NCBI GenBank assembly: GCA_029817715.1
Contig: JARUPY010000154.1
Coordinates: forward strand, 4,739,501-4,803,500
Direction of reading: 5' to 3'
DNA: 64,000 nucleotides
DNA from: Melastoma dodecandrum
Lineage: Eukaryota > Streptophyta > Magnoliopsida > Myrtales > Melastomataceae
In this document: positions 59,054 to 64,000 of the stretch, one piece after another
Position numbering within the stretch: the stretch's first letter is position 1
Layout: every line of letters starts with the position of its first letter
The notes under the pieces: generated by a model
What the model was told of the DNA's origin: nothing
Database searches by the model: none
What the model saw: only the letters and a program-made list of their open reading frames with translations
Made by a program: the position numbers and the translations under genes

Positions 59054-59061
59054 TATAAATA
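59054..59061 (+). promoter_or_regulatory. TATA box of second ARGOS-like gene
   Basis: TATAAATA 135 bp upstream of the ATG at 59196, followed by a pyrimidine-rich (TC)n leader. Confidence 0.6.
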
Positions 59062-59195
59062 TGTATTCCCCCCTCCCCTCCCCCTGTGTGTCTCTCTCTC
59101 TCCCCCCACCTCCATCCTCTTTAATAACAAGATCCATCTGAAACCGCACCCGATGTTACCTTCGAGATCGAGGTGTATTCCCCGCGACGACGACG

Positions 59196-59450
59196 ATGAC
59201 TCACCGTCGCAACCCCGCTTTGCAAGATAAAGATAGCACCCACACGGCGGGTCCCTACTTCAGTCCCGGTTCTGTCACGATCATGGTCATCCTCGCCATC
59301 TCCCTCCTCGTCCTACCTGTGCTACTCCCGCCGCTTCCCCCTCCACCGGCTTTGCTCCTCCTGGTTCCCGTGCTCATCTTGGCTTTCCTCGTCCTGCTCG
59401 CCTTCTCACCCCGTCGGATCCCCGACTTGGTCGTCGTTGCTCCTGTCTGA
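59196..59450 (+). CDS. ARGOS-like / organ-size-related (OSR) membrane protein, copy 2
   Basis: 84 aa, no intron. It has the same architecture as the gene at 54948: a polar N-terminus of about 25 residues (MTHRRNPALQDKDSTHTAGP), then two hydrophobic helices (TIMVILAISLLVLPVLL; LLLLVPVLILAFLVLLAF) joined by the invariant PPLPPPP loop. The two proteins share the OSR domain closely but differ in the polar ends. Same strand and about 4 kb apart, so they are local duplicates in all likelihood. The family acts in the endoplasmic reticulum membrane to adjust organ size and ethylene sensitivity; the role of this copy is inferred from the domain alone. Confidence 0.88.
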   Translation: MTHRRNPALQDKDSTHTAGPYFSPGSVTIMVILAISLLVLPVLLPPLPPPPALLLLVPVLILAFLVLLAFSPRRIPDLVVVAPV

Positions 59451-60636
59451 AGGTTCAGAGGAGTTCTCTCTCTCTCTCTCTCCCTCTTTCTCGTCGACCG
59501 TCGGTTGGTTTAGTCTTGGCCCGATCTCAAGCAGTTTAGTAGCTCTTGCTTGGCATTGCTATGCCTCATGATCTCGATGCAGAACGTGATCAAGCCGATG
59601 CAGTTCGTAATATATCTCGAGGTGAACGATCCATGCCTTTTTGTTCTAAGATCAGGATCCGGGTAGGCGAAGCAACCGACCCAGTTTCGTCGGCAGGAGT
59701 CCGTCGATATAAGCCAGGGAAGTTTCCGATTGTCTTCCATTGTGGGGTGGTTGTAGCGGTACTTAGTAGGCCATTATGTCCGCCCGACAAAGGAATTTCC
59801 AAGGCAAACCCCAGAACAGACGGTGTCCTTTCAGCTCCGACCGCCGACCGCCATGTGGGGTGTGTTTTTTTTTTTTTTTGTAACTGTACATAGGTTTATG
59901 ATATCGTTTAGCTTAATGCCATTGAATCTGGGATAAAATTCGATATTCGAACCCAAAAACCATAATTGAATCTATATCCCGAAGAGGGTAATCCTTGTTT
60001 TGTTTAAATTATGAATCCGATTGAGTAATGAGAAAATTCCCCGTTAGATCCTTTTCATTAATGAGAATGGTAGATGTATGAAGTTGTGGGCCACTTGGGT
60101 TAACAAAGAAAATTGGTAGTCAAAAAGGGTAAGCTGTGTGCTAAAGAAACCAGGGTTTCTGGGGAGACAATTTTCTCTTTCATTTTATTTATTTTTTGAT
60201 CACCCCCTGATTTGAGTTTGGGATTTGGTTTTGCAGTCTTGTCATCCAACCCCAACCAATTAATAATTAATAATTAATAAAACAAGAAGCATGAACCGGG
60301 TTTATTGTCGTGGGCCCAAATTCGTTTTACCTTACGGCCCATTTAATTTGTTGGGCTTGAGACCCATTATGGAATCACCGTGCCGAACTGCGAACACGCC
60401 CTTGTCGAGGAGAAGGTGACTACTACTCCCAACTCCGAGCTCTCAGTTCTCTTTGGCTTGTACTGCCGAGCCTCATTCTGAATCGATGGGTACGCTTATG
60501 CGGTTGCGGGATGAGGCACAAGGAGGCGATCATAAAATAAGACTAAAAGGGTTCAAAAATGCCAAATACAAGTTACCAGCAAATAGTATGAAAGTAACAT
60601 TTTTAAGTATACTAGGCCGGCTCTTCTTAGTTACTC
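59451..60636. other. 3' UTR and intergenic sequence
   Basis: Starts with a (TC)n run at about 59466-59484. Open frames between 59510 and 59893 overlap on both strands without resemblance to any known protein. A 16-T run lies near 59863. No gene is supported. Confidence 0.5.
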
Positions 60637-63350
60637 TCAATCAAGCAGATCAGTGACGGCAGACTTCTTAAAAGGGTCGATGAATGTCAGCTGCCCATCC
60701 AGCGATTTGCTTATAACAATGCCGTCCGCCCTCAACCTGTCCCTTAATCCGTAAGCCGGCACCTTCCCCTTGATATACGCCTGAATCAGGGACAGGTACG
60801 CGCGGCCCTGAGAATTGTACCCCATCTGTCTCAGCCGATGCAAGGTCTTCTCAGCATTATGGACATCCCCCCTCTTGGCATACTGTTCCAGGAGAGTCAT
60901 GTACGAAGTGAATAGCGGTTTCCTCTGGTTCTGCTGCGACGCCTTTTGCAGAATGGAGTCTGCCTTTTCGACTTCGCCTGCTTCAACGTAGAGCTTCACG
61001 AGTGAGTCCCAGGTAGGTGGACCAATGTGACATCCACTCTCGGCCATCTGCTTCACGACTTCCTTCCCCTTTGCCAGCATCTTATTGCTAGCAAACACCC
61101 TCAACAGTGACGAGTAATGACTTGACGTAAGTTTAGTTGATTTCAGTAACGCCTCAAAAGCAGCCTCTGCGGCATCATGATTCTTTAACTTGAGCCACGC
61201 TTCTATTGCAGCAATAGTATCAGAGGCCCGTGGGCTCACTTTGCATGCCTTCCAAAGCCGCTCGACTTCTTCAGTCTCGCCCAGGGCAGCATAAAGAGGA
61301 AGCAGTACAGGGTAAGCCCATCGGTTTTGTTCCAATTCATCACCTTCAATCTTCTTCAGAACGGACTTTGCTTTGTCATTCTCCCTGGCAGCCACGTAAT
61401 GCTTAGCAAGTAAACATTCTATCCTTTTGTCTTGTTCAACGCCTTCACCTTGCATAGTCTCAAGAATTTTCTCCATCCCGGTAATGTCCCTCAACTGCCC
61501 TTTGGCGTCTATTAAAAGTTTGTACGTAAACAAAGTTGGCTTTACGTTCTCTTTCTCCATTAGCAATAACACATCCGATATTTTCCTCTTATTGAGTCTC
61601 TTGTAGAGAATAAGCAACTGGTTGCAAGCAAATGCTGTCACAGGGAACTGAGTCTTCATTCTGTTGAAAGTGTCCTCCGCTTTTTTGACATTGCTGACAG
61701 CTACATAATTTGCCAACAGGCTTCGATAGACAACCTCCCCTCGAAAGGACTCAGGAATCTGACTGATATAGCCTTCAGCCTTTTGTGGTCCGCGTACCTT
61801 TGCAATCAAATCAACCCGAGATGCATAGTGTCTTTCAGTTAAGTCGAGCTCTCTGGATTTCTCCCACCACTCTGATAACTGCAACGAGGAAAATAAGAAC
61901 TCAACAACGGACACGATGAATTTTCTGGAAGTTAGTAAAGCACAAGCAATGACCCAAGAATCCCAGATCATAACTAACTTTTGACCCAAAAAGGTAACTC
62001 TATGAGTAATTTTATGAACAAGAGAAAGTATCCACAAGCCTTTTAGATCATACTAGAAATCAACAGTAATCATTATTCATTACAACTATTCTGAGATGAC
62101 CTCACTAACAGGATAACACTTCCAATCAATTAAACTAACAAGAGCAGCAAGACAAGCTAAAACATGCCCTACAAAACCCAGGAAGATAGAAAAATGAAAA
62201 AATCTTCTGAAAAACTCACCTGCAATGCCTTGACGTACATCTTTCGCTGACGAAGGTTCAGCATGGCCATTGCAATCTCCTTTTCATCCAATTCCTTCCC
62301 TTCCTCAATCCACTTTTCCATGACATGCTGAATTGAGCTACCTTGTGCGGAAGAAATGGCCTTGAACAAATTTGAAACGGATTTCTTTGACTTTTTCTTC
62401 GCCATGGAATCTGCTTCGTGCTCAGGTAGATCAAGGTCATTGTGAGAGGTTTTTCCAACATCCTCATTGTCATCTGACTCAGACTCCGAACCATCGCCAT
62501 CATCTTCACCTGTGGTGGTCTCCTTGACGGCCACAGCACTCACAGATTCCTCCAGTTCGGAGAATGCATCCTCATCCCCAGCATCCTTTGCACCAGCTTG
62601 GGTGGAGAGGCTATGACAGGCCAAAGACAGAACAGAAACAGTTCTAGCTCCATGGTAATAGCACCCGGAAGGCACAGATGTCACGGTCGGTGCTTGTTGT
62701 GGCATTAAGAGACCAGAAACCCCATTAATTCCAACACCAATCTCTAAAGTACTCTGTGCACAAGTGGACCGCAAAACCCTGATACTAAAACTGACATTTT
62801 GACAAAAAAACACAGAAAGATGTAAGCGTACCAAACAAGTAACTTAACAGGATGAACATTTGAAGGGGATCAATTCAATGCCAATTCCAAATGCAACAAA
62901 AAAAAAAAAAAAAAGAAAAGCGTCGTAGATTTTAAAAGCAGAACCGCTGCCCTATTCACTATCCAAAAGCAGAACTTGAGAATGAAGGCGACCTGATTAT
63001 TCCAACATTCATAGGTCACCAGCAATCAATGATCGACCGAAACGAGAGAAAACAACGCAAAACCGGAACAAGCTTGACCAAACGTCTCACCCGCGGGGAA
63101 CTAACTAAATAACTAACAACAGAAGAGAAAACAAAATAAGTCAGAACCGGGAAACCACAGCACCGCAAAGAAAATGAGATGACGCTGGTAATGCTCAACC
63201 CACAAACAAAGCGAGAAAAAGGGGCTCGGCAATTGCAAATTAAAAACAAACGAAAAGACTCTGATTCTGGACGGACAGAGAATATCGTCGAAGCGGGGAA
63301 AAGGAATGGAGTTACTTGAAGGGGCGAGAAGCTCTCTGAATCGCCCACAT
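60637..63350 (-). CDS. P-class pentatricopeptide repeat protein, mitochondrial (At1g80270-like)
   Basis: A P-class PPR protein of 611 aa from three exons: 63350..63316, 62778..62220, 61878..60637. The first exon encodes only MWAIQRASRPFK, the start of a presequence; the family often begins MWAL-RR. Residues to about 85 remain basic or hydroxylated, as for import into mitochondria. A Glu/Asp/Ser-rich acidic stretch follows (residues about 90-130), then AISSAQGSSIQHVMEKWIEEGKEL and LRQRKMYVKALQ, LSEWWEKSRELDLTERHYAS, and about ten P-type repeats (for example KPTLFTYKLLIDAKGQLRDI). The end is GQLTFIDPFKKSA. It resembles Arabidopsis At1g80270 (PPR596), a protein that affects mitochondrial RNA editing efficiency; that function is not shown by the sequence. 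Confidence 0.92.
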
Positions 63351-64000
63351 ATTTTGGTGGGTTGGGATCAAAATCGAAACTTTTTTGAAGGGTCGGAGGA
63401 ATGATAGAAGGAGGAGGCGTTCGATGCCCTGGTGTGATAAACCCTAGGCCTCACCCCGCTTCACTCTCTCGGAACACGACCGACACTAAAACCCTACTTC
63501 CCACCTTCTCTTTTATTTTCCTTTTTATTTTTTATTTGTTTATCTTTCCATCTTTTCTCTCCATTTTCAGGTTTAATAAAAAAAATTTAATAATCAAGTT
63601 TGGTCGGGAAAAGGGAGACAATTAAACTTTTATTTATATAATTATTTACTTATTATACAATCAATGCGTTGATCCCTTTATATTTATATGTCATTTCAAC
63701 TCAGCCAATAATTTTAAGCCTAAAGCATAGTGGACTTAATATTTATAATATTTCAGATTCAAACAAGATTTGATTTTTGTTTTAAAATATATTTTAGTCC
63801 TTGACATTCTAAAAATTGCTACGGAAGAGTTTTGAAAATTAATTTGAAGTGTTCCATTTACTTTTAATGTTTTGGGATGAGGTTAATAAACATAAAAAAA
63901 ATTAACTAATTGGTTAGGATTTTATGAAAATTATCTATTCTATTGCAGAAAACAAAATTCGGTTTGTTTGTCTCTAATTCCATTACCTGACAGGTTAACC
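63351..64000. other. Promoter side of the PPR gene and distal intergenic sequence
   Basis: The stretch next to 63351 should be 5' UTR and promoter; the rest is AT-rich and no gene is seen up to the window edge. Confidence 0.5.

Noticed and set aside
59510..59893. Overlapping open frames on both strands after the second ARGOS-like gene
   Set aside because: No recognisable domain, no promoter of their own; more likely the 3' UTR of the ARGOS-like gene.

Overview
This is nuclear DNA of a flowering plant. Every protein-coding gene that I recognise has the sequence and the multi-exon structure of an angiosperm gene, including plant-only families: IQD, PICBP, ARGOS/OSR, type-A response regulator, Pol V subunit 5, augmin AUG1 and many-repeat PPR proteins. 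Introns are mostly 80-700 bp and there is roughly one gene per 4 kb, so the genome looks fairly compact. I cannot name the species from the sequence.

Layout. 0-14 kb: a secreted beta-1,3-glucanase (+), an IQD calmodulin-binding scaffold (-), a 343-bp MITE, an uncharacterised protein with a tryptophan/glycine-rich tail (+), the SAP-domain apurinic endonuclease ARP (+), and a small plant-specific protein (-). 14-30 kb: a PICBP-like protein with three calmodulin-binding repeats (-), the wreck of an SDP1-type triacylglycerol lipase (+), a calmodulin-like protein (+), decayed pyrroline-5-carboxylate reductase copies (mainly -), and augmin subunit AUG1 (-). 30-45 kb: a second copy of the same MITE family, Pol V subunit NRPE5 (-), a mitochondrial PPR protein (-) divergent from a 16-exon cytosolic pyruvate kinase (+), tubulin-folding cofactor B (-), and a type-A response regulator (-). 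45-51 kb: an 814-bp non-autonomous hAT element with a perfect 8-bp target duplication, then retroelement- or pararetrovirus-like debris. 51-64 kb: NEP1/EMG1 rRNA methyltransferase (-), two ARGOS/OSR-type organ-size genes on the same strand with a 1077-bp Mutator-like element (9-bp target duplication) between them, and a P-class PPR protein (-).

The exon chains given for the multi-exon genes were built by hand. In each, splice sites, phase and protein similarity agree, and total coding length is a multiple of three. Three introns appear to use GC-AG ends. Three genes act in calcium/calmodulin signalling (IQD, PICBP-like, CML), several are housekeeping (ARP, NEP1, AUG1, TFCB, pyruvate kinase), and the rest form no evident pathway, as is usual for a plant chromosome.

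The most interesting items are the GW/WG-rich uncharacterised protein, which could be an Argonaute-hook candidate; the four well-delimited transposons (two MITEs of one family, a hAT, a MULE); the two decayed gene duplicates; and an in-frame 30-nt tandem splice acceptor in the transit-peptide region of ARP. No tRNA, rRNA, CRISPR or bacterial-type feature was found.
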